In this document: positions 1 to 5,843 of the stretch, one piece after another | Layout of the letters: each line of letters starts with the position of its first letter | Numbering within the stretch: the first letter of the stretch is position 1 | Origin: Kiritimatiellia bacterium | Lineage (GTDB): Bacteria; Verrucomicrobiota; Kiritimatiellia; RFP12; UBA1067 | NCBI GenBank assembly: GCA_028707675.1 | Contig: JAQWAM010000055.1 | Span: forward strand, 1-7,430 | Length of the DNA: 7,430 nucleotides | Direction of reading: 5' to 3' | Notes under the pieces: model-generated | Told to the model about the DNA's origin: nothing | Database searches by the model: none | What the model saw: the letters and a program-made list of their open reading frames with translations, nothing else | Made by a program: the position numbers and the translations under genes

Positions 1-338
1 AAACGCGGATGGACAATCTGGTGTACCGGCTGGGGTTCGCCTCTTCGCGGCGCGCCGCGCGCCAATTCGTGCTGCACGGCCACATGGCCGTGAACGGGAA
101 GAAAGTTTCCGTCCCGTCCATGATCCTGAAGGTGGGCGATGTGATAGAGGTGCGGGATCGCCCGCGCAGCAGGGATCTCGCCACCCGCAGCCTCGAGGCG
201 GCCACCACCCAGCAGACACCCACGTGGCTTTCTTTGGACCGGAAGGCGTTCCGGGCGGAATTGCTCAGCCTGCCGACACGCGAGCAGATCGCTCCTGTCG
301 TTGATGAGCAGGCCATTGTTGAATTGTATTCGCGTTAA
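1..338 (+). CDS. rpsD: 30S ribosomal protein S4, C-terminal part (5' end outside window)
   Basis: S4 is a primary 16S rRNA-binding protein of the small subunit that nucleates assembly of the 30S body. The frame is already open at the left edge (first whole codon at base 3, reading T-R-M-D-N-L-V-Y-R-L-G-F). This matches the family's RLDN(V/L)VYRLGFA segment, so the ATG at base 9 is an internal Met and the true start lies upstream. The visible part contains the S4 RNA-binding domain (RRAARQFVLHGH, then NGKKVSVPSMILKVGDVIEV) and the typical C-terminus: a TWLSLD segment, LPTREQI, and an ending in VELYSR where the family has VEFYSR/K. The stop is TAA. The order rpsD-rpoA-rplQ is the common bacterial one. 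No frameshift or missing element is visible in the part present. Confidence 0.96.
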   Translation, partial: TRMDNLVYRLGFASSRRAARQFVLHGHMAVNGKKVSVPSMILKVGDVIEVRDRPRSRDLATRSLEAATTQQTPTWLSLDRKAFRAELLSLPTREQIAPVVDEQAIVELYSR

Positions 339-354
339 GCAATATAGCGTTGAT

Positions 355-382
355 GGCCGCCGGCGCTCAGTCTGGCGCGGCC
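355..382 (+). other. Inverted repeat in the rpsD-rpoA spacer
   Basis: The 59-bp spacer between rpsD and rpoA contains GGCCGC (355-360) and its exact reverse complement GCGGCC (377-382), separated by 16 bases. An alternative GCGC/GCGC pairing (363-366 with 375-378) is also possible. There is no T-run after it, so it is not a standard intrinsic terminator. It ends just before the rpoA Shine-Dalgarno site (AAAGGA, 385-390), so a folded form could affect rpoA translation or mRNA processing. The sequence shows only the stem; the role is inference. Confidence 0.4.
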
Positions 383-397
383 TGAAAGGACGGAACT

Positions 398-1402
398 ATG
401 CCGATTCGTTTGAGCCGTTTTGAAATGCCGCGGCGTGTTCAGAAGGAAGAAAACACCGCCACCGCCACCTACACGCGTTTTACCGCGGAACCTTTTGAGG
501 TGGGGTATGCCCGTACCGTAGGCAACTCGCTTAGACGCGTGTTGCTATCGTCGATCGAGGGGGTTGCGATAACCTCCGTGCGGATCGCCGATGCCAGCCA
601 TGAGTTCGCGTCCCTCAAGGGCGTCAGCGAGGATGTCACGGACATCATCCTGAACCTTAAAGGCGTTCTGCTCAAAAGCTACAGCCGTAATCCGGTGTGG
701 TTGAAGCTTAACAAGAAAGGCCCCTGTGTGGTCACGGCCGCCGATTTCGCTGCTGAAAACGCGATCGAGGTCCTGAACCCCAGCCATCCGATCGCGACAT
801 TGGATGCCGACGGGAAGCTTGAGCTTGAAGCGGAGATACGTACCGGCCGCGGCTTCTGTCCGGCTGACGGCAACAAATTGGACGAGCAGGAGATCGGCAG
901 AATCCCAATCGACAGCATTTTTTCGCCTGTTTCGCGCGTTAACTTTCTGGTAGAGAACACGCGCGTCGGACAACGCACGGATTATGAGAAACTGGTGATG
1001 GATGTCTGGACGGACGGACGCATCTCGCCGGATGACGCGCTTAAGACGGCGGCGGCAGTGTTGCGCCACCATCTGGACGTGTTTGTCGATTACAGCGAAG
1101 AGGTTCTGGAGTTTGAGGAATCGGAGAAGAAGGTTGACGAAGAGCGCGACCGCCTGCACCGCATACTGAACATGAGCGTCAACGAGATCGAGCTGAGCGT
1201 ACGCGCGGCCAACTGCCTGAACAACGCAAACATCACGACAGTCGGCGAATTGGCCATGAAGACAGAGGCCGACATGCTGAAGTACCGCAATTTTGGCAAA
1301 AAATCGCTCAACGAGATCAAGGACAAGCTGTCCGAGGTGGGACTCTGTCTCGGATACAAGTTCGATCCCGCCTTGATCGATGACAACAAGGAACAAAGCT
1401 GA
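398..1402 (+). CDS. rpoA: DNA-directed RNA polymerase subunit alpha
   Basis: The alpha subunit dimerises to seed assembly of RNA polymerase; its C-terminal domain contacts UP elements and activators. At 334 aa the length is normal. The N-terminal domain (about 1-240) carries the signature R-x-VGNSLRRVLLSSIEG near 39-55, then HEFASLKGVSEDVTDIILNLKG (68-89). A charged linker (about 237-253) leads to the C-terminal domain (about 260-320) with NEIELSVRAANCL and NFGKKSLNEIKDKL. The Arg at 269 aligns with E. coli R265, and the following N and C are also kept, as are the G, K, S and E of the second DNA-contacting helix. The position of E. coli K271 is Asn here. The ATG at 398 is supported by AAAGGA at 385-390, 7 bases upstream. 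The stop TGA overlaps the likely ribosome-binding site of rplQ. Confidence 0.98.
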   Translation: MPIRLSRFEMPRRVQKEENTATATYTRFTAEPFEVGYARTVGNSLRRVLLSSIEGVAITSVRIADASHEFASLKGVSEDVTDIILNLKGVLLKSYSRNPVWLKLNKKGPCVVTAADFAAENAIEVLNPSHPIATLDADGKLELEAEIRTGRGFCPADGNKLDEQEIGRIPIDSIFSPVSRVNFLVENTRVGQRTDYEKLVMDVWTDGRISPDDALKTAAAVLRHHLDVFVDYSEEVLEFEESEKKVDEERDRLHRILNMSVNEIELSVRAANCLNNANITTVGELAMKTEADMLKYRNFGKKSLNEIKDKLSEVGLCLGYKFDPALIDDNKEQS

Positions 1403-1414
1403 GGGTTTTATAAG

Positions 1415-1834
1415 ATGCGCCATAATAGAGTCGCAAAGAAATTCGGACGGTCGATGTCGCACCGCAAAGCGCTGATGAGCAGTCTGGTGACTAACCTGAT
1501 TTTGCAAAGCAGCATCAAGACCACCTTGCCGAAAGCCAAGCAGGCGCGTCGTGACGCTGAAAAAATGGTCACGATGGCCCGTAAAGGCACATTGGCTGCC
1601 CGACGCATATGTTCAGCGCGTCTTCAGAGCCCGCAGGCTGTGCAGAGGCTGTTTGACTGCGTCGTGCCTGCCATGGACGGCCGCAACGGCGGGTACACCC
1701 GCATCTTGAAGCTGGGCCAGCGCCGCAGCGACGGATCCGAGATGTGCCTGCTGCAATGGGTGGCTATGCCTACAGCGCCCGCCGCCGCTAACGACGACGC
1801 GGCCAAGGCCGAGCCTGGCGAAAAGAAAGCGTGA
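1415..1834 (+). CDS. rplQ: 50S ribosomal protein L17
   Basis: L17 is a large-subunit protein near the peptide exit region. The 139-aa product begins MRHNRVAKKFGRSMSHRKAL, matching the family start MRH(R)..KLGR...HR.AL. It continues with SSIKTTLPKAKQARRDAEKMV and ends its conserved core with RNGGYTRILKLGQRRSDGSEM. The C-terminal 25 or so residues (APAAANDDAAKAEPGEKKA) are an Ala/Lys/Glu-rich low-complexity tail, which varies between lineages. The ATG at 1415 lies 12 bases after the rpoA stop; GAGGG at 1401-1405, overlapping that stop, is the likely ribosome-binding site, 9 bases upstream. L17 is normally the last gene of this operon, and the functional theme changes after it here. Confidence 0.98.
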   Translation: MRHNRVAKKFGRSMSHRKALMSSLVTNLILQSSIKTTLPKAKQARRDAEKMVTMARKGTLAARRICSARLQSPQAVQRLFDCVVPAMDGRNGGYTRILKLGQRRSDGSEMCLLQWVAMPTAPAAANDDAAKAEPGEKKA

Positions 1835-1835
1835 A

Positions 1836-1850
1836 TGCCGTGTGACGGCA
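1836..1850 (+). terminator. Short perfect hairpin after rplQ, weak terminator candidate
   Basis: TGCCGT (1836-1841) and ACGGCA (1845-1850) form a perfect 6-bp stem with a GTG loop, starting one base after the rplQ stop. The place fits the end of the ribosomal operon. No T-tract follows (the next bases are GCGGCTTGACAA), so this is at best an imperfect or Rho-assisted stop, or a 3'-end stabilising hairpin. If it does not terminate, the YfhO-family gene would be read from the rpsD-rpoA-rplQ transcript. Confidence 0.3.
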
Positions 1851-1867
1851 GCGGCTTGACAACGCTC

Positions 1868-1892
1868 ACGCGAAGACACCAAGGCCGCAAAG
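1868..1892 (+). repeat. Degenerate 8-bp-period repeat upstream of the YfhO-family gene
   Basis: Three consecutive 8-mers, ACGCGAAG / ACACCAAG / GCCGCAAA followed by G, form a decayed tandem array. The unit resembles ACGCGGAG, which is repeated three times at 2492-2515 inside the next gene, so both look like members of one dispersed repeat family. The end of the array provides AAAGGG (1889-1894), 7 bases before the ATG at 1902. Confidence 0.55.
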
Positions 1893-1894
1893 GG
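1889..1894 (+). promoter_or_regulatory. Ribosome-binding site of the YfhO-family gene, partly made of repeat DNA
   Basis: AAAGGG lies 7 bases upstream of the ATG at 1902 and is the only purine-rich site near it, so it fixes that start. It overlaps the last unit of the degenerate 8-bp repeat. Its match to the anti-Shine-Dalgarno sequence is moderate (AAAGG). Confidence 0.55.
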
Positions 1895-1901
1895 TCTGTT
1901 T

Positions 1902-4463
1902 ATGGGCAAGCCCGCCGCGTTATTACAACGAATAGGACCGCATCATGTTCTTGGGGCGGTGCTGTCGTTGGCAAGCGTGGTTGCCGTTTTTTTCCCTGTG
2001 CTCGCGAAATACGCCGGACTGATCGCGCCCGACTCCATGCCTTTCTTCGCGTGGCCGTGGCGGACCAACCATTTTGCTTCGATGCTGGCGAGCGGCTCTT
2101 TCACGCCGCATAACCTGTACTGGCTGATCCCGCACCCCTTGTACGCGCATGAGCTGACCTATATGGTCGACTCGCTGGTTTTGACTTTCGGCGCGGTCTA
2201 TTATCTGCGCACACAGCGTATGCATCCCGCGGCGGCATGGTTCGGCGGCATGGCGCTGGGGCTCTGCGGCTACACCTTCACGCTCTTCAGCGCCGGGCAC
2301 CGCGGCTATTTCCACATGTTCTCTTGCGCGGTGTGGGCGTTCGGCCTGATCGCCCGCGGGTTCGAGACCCGGCGTCTTGTCTATTTCGCCTTAATCGGTC
2401 TGGTGTTCGCCTGGGGTGTGCCTTACCAGCCCGACGTGCTGCTGCTGGTCGGCGCATTGGCCGCCGCCTACGTGCTCTGGCTCACGTTCTCACGCGGAGA
2501 CGCGGAGACGCGGGGAGATGTCCAATCGGCAATCGGCACTCCAAAATCTAAAATCCAAAATATAAAATCTAAAATCCTCACGGTCTGGCCGCGTTTCGGC
2601 GTTTCGGTGCTGGTGCTGGCCCTGGCCGGATTTAACGGCATCCGTTCTGCGGTGACCACGCAGATCGCGGGGCGCGACGCGCAGATCGCGGGCGCGAGCG
2701 GTCGGCCGACGGCCGCGGAGAGTGCGGCGGACACGCCCGAGAAAAGTGCCGCCGAGCGGCGCGATCGCTGGCTGTTCGCGACGAACTGGAGCCTGCCGCC
2801 AGAAGACATGTTGGAGTTTCTTGTGCCCGGCGTCTTCGGCAACGACTCCGGCCAGCCGCCCTATCCCTATTGGGGACGTCTCGGCCGCCCCGACGACAGC
2901 CTGTTCCAGAGGGGCCGCATGATGCCCAACTACAGGCAGCACACCGTCTATCTCGGCCTCATCCCGCTGCTCCTCGCCGTCTTCGCGGTGTCCGCCTGGT
3001 TTTATGTTCGTGGCCAATTAAAATCACTGCCGACCCACGACCCACGACGCACGACGCACTATTTTTCCGATGTCCCGTTTTGGGGTGCCGTTTGGTGTGT
3101 TTGCCTGATTCTCGCGCTGGGGCGCTACACGCCGGTGTACCGCTTGTTTTACGCGATCCCGTACATGGATTACATCCGCGCGCCTGTGAAGTTTTTGCAC
3201 CTGACAGAGATCGCCACCGCGTTTCTGGCGGGGTTCGGCATGGATCTGTTTCTGCGCGGCGAACATGAGGCCTTGCGGCGCAGGCTGGTCTGGTTGGCGG
3301 TCGGCCTGGGCGTTCTGCTGCTGGCGGGGTCGCTGGCAATCCTGACGGCCAAGCCCGCGATTATCAGGCATATTACAGAACTGGGCATGGCGGAGTTTGC
3401 CGAAAAGCTCGCGGGATATGCTGTCCTCAACTTCGCGCGATCGACCGTGCAGGCCGTGCTGGCTGCTGGCGCGGTATTGATTGTTGCAATCCGTTTTACC
3501 GGCTCCCGTGCGCGGCTGGCGCTGGGCTGGTGTTTCATGGCGCTGCTCTGTCTTGATCAGGCGACCGTTGCCCGCCGTTATGTGCGAGCAATGGATTTGG
3601 AGCCGCTCTACCGAGAGAACGCGGTGGTGAAAGCGCTCAAGGCGCATGCCGGGGATCGAGTTCCGAACGTCGTCAACTACGCGACTCAAAACGCTTATGG
3701 GCGCGAGTGGTTCAGCTCCGCTCTGGCGCTTAACGGCATCCGCAATCTGGCGCCGTCCGCACAAGATATGGATGGGGCTTACGGCAGGCTTTTCCGCGAT
3801 CTGCAAAAGGAGCCGGCGCGGCTGTGGCGGATATTGGGGGCGCAGGCGGTGATCGTGCCGATCAAAGGCAATCAGGGATTATTCGGGGCGGGCGTTTTGC
3901 AGCCGCTCCTGATTTTCGAGTTGGGCAACGGCGTGGTCAGGCAAGTTCAGCGGACGGGAGACAAGACCTTAGTCTTAGCCGCTTTGACGAAAGCCGAAAC
4001 GGGCCCGCGTTTCATAACGGATTGGCAGGGCGACGTGCCTGCGGGAAAACAGGCGGAGGTTTTGGTTAATGGACGGCGGAGCGTCTCCGACGCGCCTATG
4101 ATCGCCGGAGGCATAGCGGCAGGCGGAGCGCGGGTAGATGTGCTGGCCGAGCGGGGGGCGCCCGGCGCGGTCGAGACGCGTGTGAGGGTGCAGTCCCAAG
4201 GCGCGGGTCTGCTGGTCTTTAATCAACGCTTGGGCGAGAGTCAGGAGATTCTGATAGACGGCAAGCCGGTGTACAGGTACGTGGCGGACGCGGTCTGGCC
4301 CGCGGCTCTGGTGCCGGCGGGCGAGCACGAGGCGGTCCTGCGGCGAAAACGTTCTTTGCCCGCTTGCGTCTTGAGCGCGTTCGTGTTTCTGGCCGTGACG
4401 CTCTGGGTGTTGATCGGCATAGCGGCGCGTGCGCGCGGTTCCGTTACAGGAGCCGCGGCATGA
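1902..4463 (+). CDS. YfhO-family multi-pass membrane protein (GT-C-like, putative glycosyltransferase)
   Basis: This 853-aa inner-membrane protein has many hydrophobic segments, the clearest near residues 16-35, 90-101, 113-130, 139-151, 158-172, 178-195, 232-243, 348-366, 392-407, 434-447, 462-481 and a last one near 825-845. Family-typical pieces are an acidic D44 and D90 in early loops, P(E)DMLEFLVPGVFG (300-313), YLGLIPLLLA (350-359), LALGRYTPVYRLFYAIP (404-420), IRAPVKFL (425-432) and a C-terminal soluble region (about 485-820). That region ends with an ILIDGKPVYRY strand and VPAGEHEAVLRRK, as in long YfhO proteins. B. subtilis YfhO has been linked to transfer of GlcNAc from a lipid carrier to lipoteichoic acid; here the donor and acceptor are unknown. 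The frame contains several short tandem repeats at residues 197-225, 254-266 and 377-386, all in hydrophilic loops. It is likely co-translated with the flippase through an ATGA overlap. Family assignment is fairly sure, enzymatic activity is not. Confidence 0.8.
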   Translation: MGKPAALLQRIGPHHVLGAVLSLASVVAVFFPVLAKYAGLIAPDSMPFFAWPWRTNHFASMLASGSFTPHNLYWLIPHPLYAHELTYMVDSLVLTFGAVYYLRTQRMHPAAAWFGGMALGLCGYTFTLFSAGHRGYFHMFSCAVWAFGLIARGFETRRLVYFALIGLVFAWGVPYQPDVLLLVGALAAAYVLWLTFSRGDAETRGDVQSAIGTPKSKIQNIKSKILTVWPRFGVSVLVLALAGFNGIRSAVTTQIAGRDAQIAGASGRPTAAESAADTPEKSAAERRDRWLFATNWSLPPEDMLEFLVPGVFGNDSGQPPYPYWGRLGRPDDSLFQRGRMMPNYRQHTVYLGLIPLLLAVFAVSAWFYVRGQLKSLPTHDPRRTTHYFSDVPFWGAVWCVCLILALGRYTPVYRLFYAIPYMDYIRAPVKFLHLTEIATAFLAGFGMDLFLRGEHEALRRRLVWLAVGLGVLLLAGSLAILTAKPAIIRHITELGMAEFAEKLAGYAVLNFARSTVQAVLAAGAVLIVAIRFTGSRARLALGWCFMALLCLDQATVARRYVRAMDLEPLYRENAVVKALKAHAGDRVPNVVNYATQNAYGREWFSSALALNGIRNLAPSAQDMDGAYGRLFRDLQKEPARLWRILGAQAVIVPIKGNQGLFGAGVLQPLLIFELGNGVVRQVQRTGDKTLVLAALTKAETGPRFITDWQGDVPAGKQAEVLVNGRRSVSDAPMIAGGIAAGGARVDVLAERGAPGAVETRVRVQSQGAGLLVFNQRLGESQEILIDGKPVYRYVADAVWPAALVPAGEHEAVLRRKRSLPACVLSAFVFLAVTLWVLIGIAARARGSVTGAAA
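2492..2515 (+). repeat. 8-bp tandem repeat x3 (ACGCGGAG) inside the YfhO-family gene
   Basis: ACGCGGAG occurs at 2492-2499 and 2500-2507, and as ACGCGGGG at 2508-2515. The 24-bp array is a multiple of three, so the frame is kept and encodes a charged stretch around residues 197-205 (SRGDAETRG) directly after a membrane segment. A degenerate array of the same period lies at 1868-1892. Confidence 0.85.
2523..2576 (+). repeat. Heptamer repeat block: CAATCGG x2 then YAAAATM x5
   Basis: Two perfect CAATCGG units (2523-2536) are followed by five A+T-rich heptamers at 2542-2576: CAAAATC, TAAAATC, CAAAATA, TAAAATC, TAAAATC. The block is strikingly A-rich in an otherwise G+C-rich gene. It is read as residues 208-225, with a Lys/Ile/Ser pattern (SKIQNIKSKI), in a loop between two membrane segments. 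It begins 7 bp after the 8-bp array, so the two form one compound insertion of about 85 bp. Confidence 0.88.
2659..2697 (+). repeat. Imperfect 21-bp in-frame duplication in the YfhO-family gene
   Basis: CGCAGATCGCGGG at 2659-2671 recurs at 2680-2692, a spacing of 21 bp, and both are followed by GCGCGA-like sequence. The translation shows the duplication as QIAGRDA then QIAGASG (residues 254-267). It lies at the start of an Ala-rich hydrophilic stretch (about 254-288) before the conserved FATNWSLPPED segment. Confidence 0.6.
3031..3058 (+). repeat. Heptamer tandem repeat x4 (CGACSCA) inside the YfhO-family gene
   Basis: The four units are CGACCCA, CGACCCA, CGACGCA, CGACGCA, without gaps. The 28-bp array is read as a hydrophilic stretch at residues 377-386 (PTHDPRRTTH) between two membrane segments (about 348-366 and 392-407). 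The sequence is unrelated to the other arrays in the gene but has the same 7-bp period as the block at 2523-2576. Confidence 0.88.
4448..4452 (+). promoter_or_regulatory. Ribosome-binding site deciding the flippase start
   Basis: AGGAG lies inside the last codons of the YfhO-family gene, 7 bases before the ATG at 4460. That ATG overlaps the upstream stop as ATGA (4460-4463). The combination favours this start over the in-frame ATG at 4364, which would require a 100-bp gene overlap. Confidence 0.85.
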
Positions 4464-5818
4464 TTCTGCGCCTTAAGGAAAAGGTCAAAGCCAGGCTGGG
4501 GGAGCTGTGGTGGTACACGGCCCTTCTGTTTTGCGTACAACGCCTCGGCGATGTGGTCAATGCCTTTATAGGACTCTGCCTGGTGCCCAAGTACGTGAAT
4601 CAAGAAGAATTGGGAGCTGTCCTGCCTTTAGGACAGGTGGGCGGAATATTAGCGCTGCCATTGGCGATTCTTGCCGTGACTTTCTCAAAGTATGTGAATG
4701 CCTTTACGATACGCGGCGAGTATGGAAAGGTAAAGAGTCTTATTCGGGATGTCTTCATCTTGGTGGTTATTCTATTTGCGGGCATTGTACTCTACGCGCG
4801 ATTTTTATTGCCGTTGGTTTTTGAGCGGATGCGTGTGGAGGATGGTAGGCTCGGGATGTTGGTTGTGGTGTCAGGAGTTCTCGGGTCTCTGGCTGTCTTT
4901 TTCACGAACGCTTTACAGGCGCTCAAGAAGTTCAAAACGATCTCATTAATAAATCTTATATCGGCGCCGATCCGTCTCGTTACCCTACTGGTTTGCCTTC
5001 CGATTCGCGCTTTGTCAGGTTATTTCGTCGGGCAGATCGTGCCTTTGTTATACGGTATCGGAGCCGCGCTTTTCGGTTTGAAAGGCATTGTGTTTAATAA
5101 AGCGCTGAAGGCGGTTCCATATTTGGGGCAGGATGGCCGCGGCATGATTAATTTTTCTGCTCAAGTTGCACTTGGCAGTTTGTTTGGTAAGATCCAACCT
5201 CTGGTAGAAACTTTTGTCATTCGGCATCGGCTTCCCGATATTGATTCTGCGGGATACTATATGATCTCTAGGTTTGCAGAAATCGGCTCGTATGTGGGTA
5301 TGACAATGATGTTTGTCTTGGTTCCTTTAGGGTCTGAACAGCACGAGCGCGGCGATAAGTCACAAAAGCTGGTTTTGCATGCGATGGGGGGCGCGTTAGC
5401 CTCCGGGTTCCTGTTGGCGCTGCTGTTCCGGGTTATAGGTCAACAGTTGTTTAACCTGATCCCTATGTGGCGCGTCTATACAGGGTTTGTGCCTCATTTG
5501 GCACTCTTGACGATGATCCTCACTATACGTGCTGCGGCATTATGCTTTATGTCTCATGAGATCATGTGTTACAGGTTTGGGTTTTACTGGTACACGTCCA
5601 TAATTGCAATATGCGAAACCCTGTTCCTTTATTGCATAACGGGATTTTCCTTCTTTGAGCCGTGGGCGCCGGCTTCATGGATGGAATGGGCGGCAGGTCT
5701 CAATGCGGGAAGGATCGGGTTTGTCCTGCGAGTCATGCTGTGGTCTTCGCTGCTGTCCCTGTTCGCCATGTGCGTTCAACTTGGGTTGCAGCGGTATGCG
5801 CGATCGAGAAAAAATTAA
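4460..5818 (+). CDS. MOP-superfamily polysaccharide flippase (Wzx-like/MATE-like), about 12 membrane segments
   Basis: The 452-aa protein is almost entirely hydrophobic helices with short basic loops. Likely membrane segments lie near residues 20-42, 58-76, 97-122, 132-150, 161-181, 187-207, 230-250, 268-290, 308-328, 345-364, 375-396 and 420-443. Length, helix number and the short basic N-terminus (MILRLKEKVKARLGELWW) fit lipid-linked oligosaccharide flippases of the MOP superfamily, which move undecaprenyl-linked glycans to the outer leaflet. Such proteins share little sequence, so neither substrate nor subfamily can be read. The N-terminal extension possible from 4364 lies fully inside the preceding gene and is not membrane-like, so it was left out. 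The ATGA overlap predicts co-translation with the YfhO-family protein. The DNA is visibly richer in A+T than the preceding gene, especially from about 4680 on, which hints at a different origin or lower expression. Confidence 0.82.
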   Translation: MILRLKEKVKARLGELWWYTALLFCVQRLGDVVNAFIGLCLVPKYVNQEELGAVLPLGQVGGILALPLAILAVTFSKYVNAFTIRGEYGKVKSLIRDVFILVVILFAGIVLYARFLLPLVFERMRVEDGRLGMLVVVSGVLGSLAVFFTNALQALKKFKTISLINLISAPIRLVTLLVCLPIRALSGYFVGQIVPLLYGIGAALFGLKGIVFNKALKAVPYLGQDGRGMINFSAQVALGSLFGKIQPLVETFVIRHRLPDIDSAGYYMISRFAEIGSYVGMTMMFVLVPLGSEQHERGDKSQKLVLHAMGGALASGFLLALLFRVIGQQLFNLIPMWRVYTGFVPHLALLTMILTIRAAALCFMSHEIMCYRFGFYWYTSIIAICETLFLYCITGFSFFEPWAPASWMEWAAGLNAGRIGFVLRVMLWSSLLSLFAMCVQLGLQRYARSRKN

Positions 5819-5829
5819 TCATGCTAACT

Positions 5830-5836
5830 AAGGGGG
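5830..5836 (+). promoter_or_regulatory. Ribosome-binding site of the methyltransferase gene
   Basis: AAGGGGG sits 7 bases upstream of the ATG at 5844. It lies inside a possible 8-codon reading frame (5821-5847) whose stop overlaps this ATG as ATGA. Confidence 0.7.
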
Positions 5837-5843
5837 CATTAAA

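Noticed and set aside
9..11. ATG as the start of an S4 gene
   Set aside because: The codons before it continue the conserved S4 sequence, so this is an internal Met of a gene cut by the window edge.
545..1507. Long open frame (320 codons) on the - strand opposite rpoA
   Set aside because: It is antisense to a fully conserved rpoA gene and its translation shows no recognisable motif; it results from codon bias in the sense strand.
1856..1861. TTGACA, a perfect -35-like hexamer before the YfhO-family gene
   Set aside because: No TATAAT-like hexamer lies 16-18 bases downstream (the region reads accaagg), so a promoter is not supported.
2492..3058. The tandem repeats as a CRISPR array
   Set aside because: The units are only 7-8 bp and directly adjacent, with no spacers, and the units of the separate arrays differ.
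3024..3806. Long open frame (260 codons) on the - strand opposite the YfhO-family gene
   Set aside because: The product is a Gln/Arg/His-rich shadow of a G+C-rich gene without domain features, and no ribosome-binding site was seen.
4364..4459. Upstream in-frame start that would lengthen the flippase by 32 residues
   Set aside because: It lies wholly inside the YfhO-family gene, has no suitable ribosome-binding site and encodes an Arg-rich non-membrane stretch, while the ATG at 4460 has AGGAG and an ATGA overlap.
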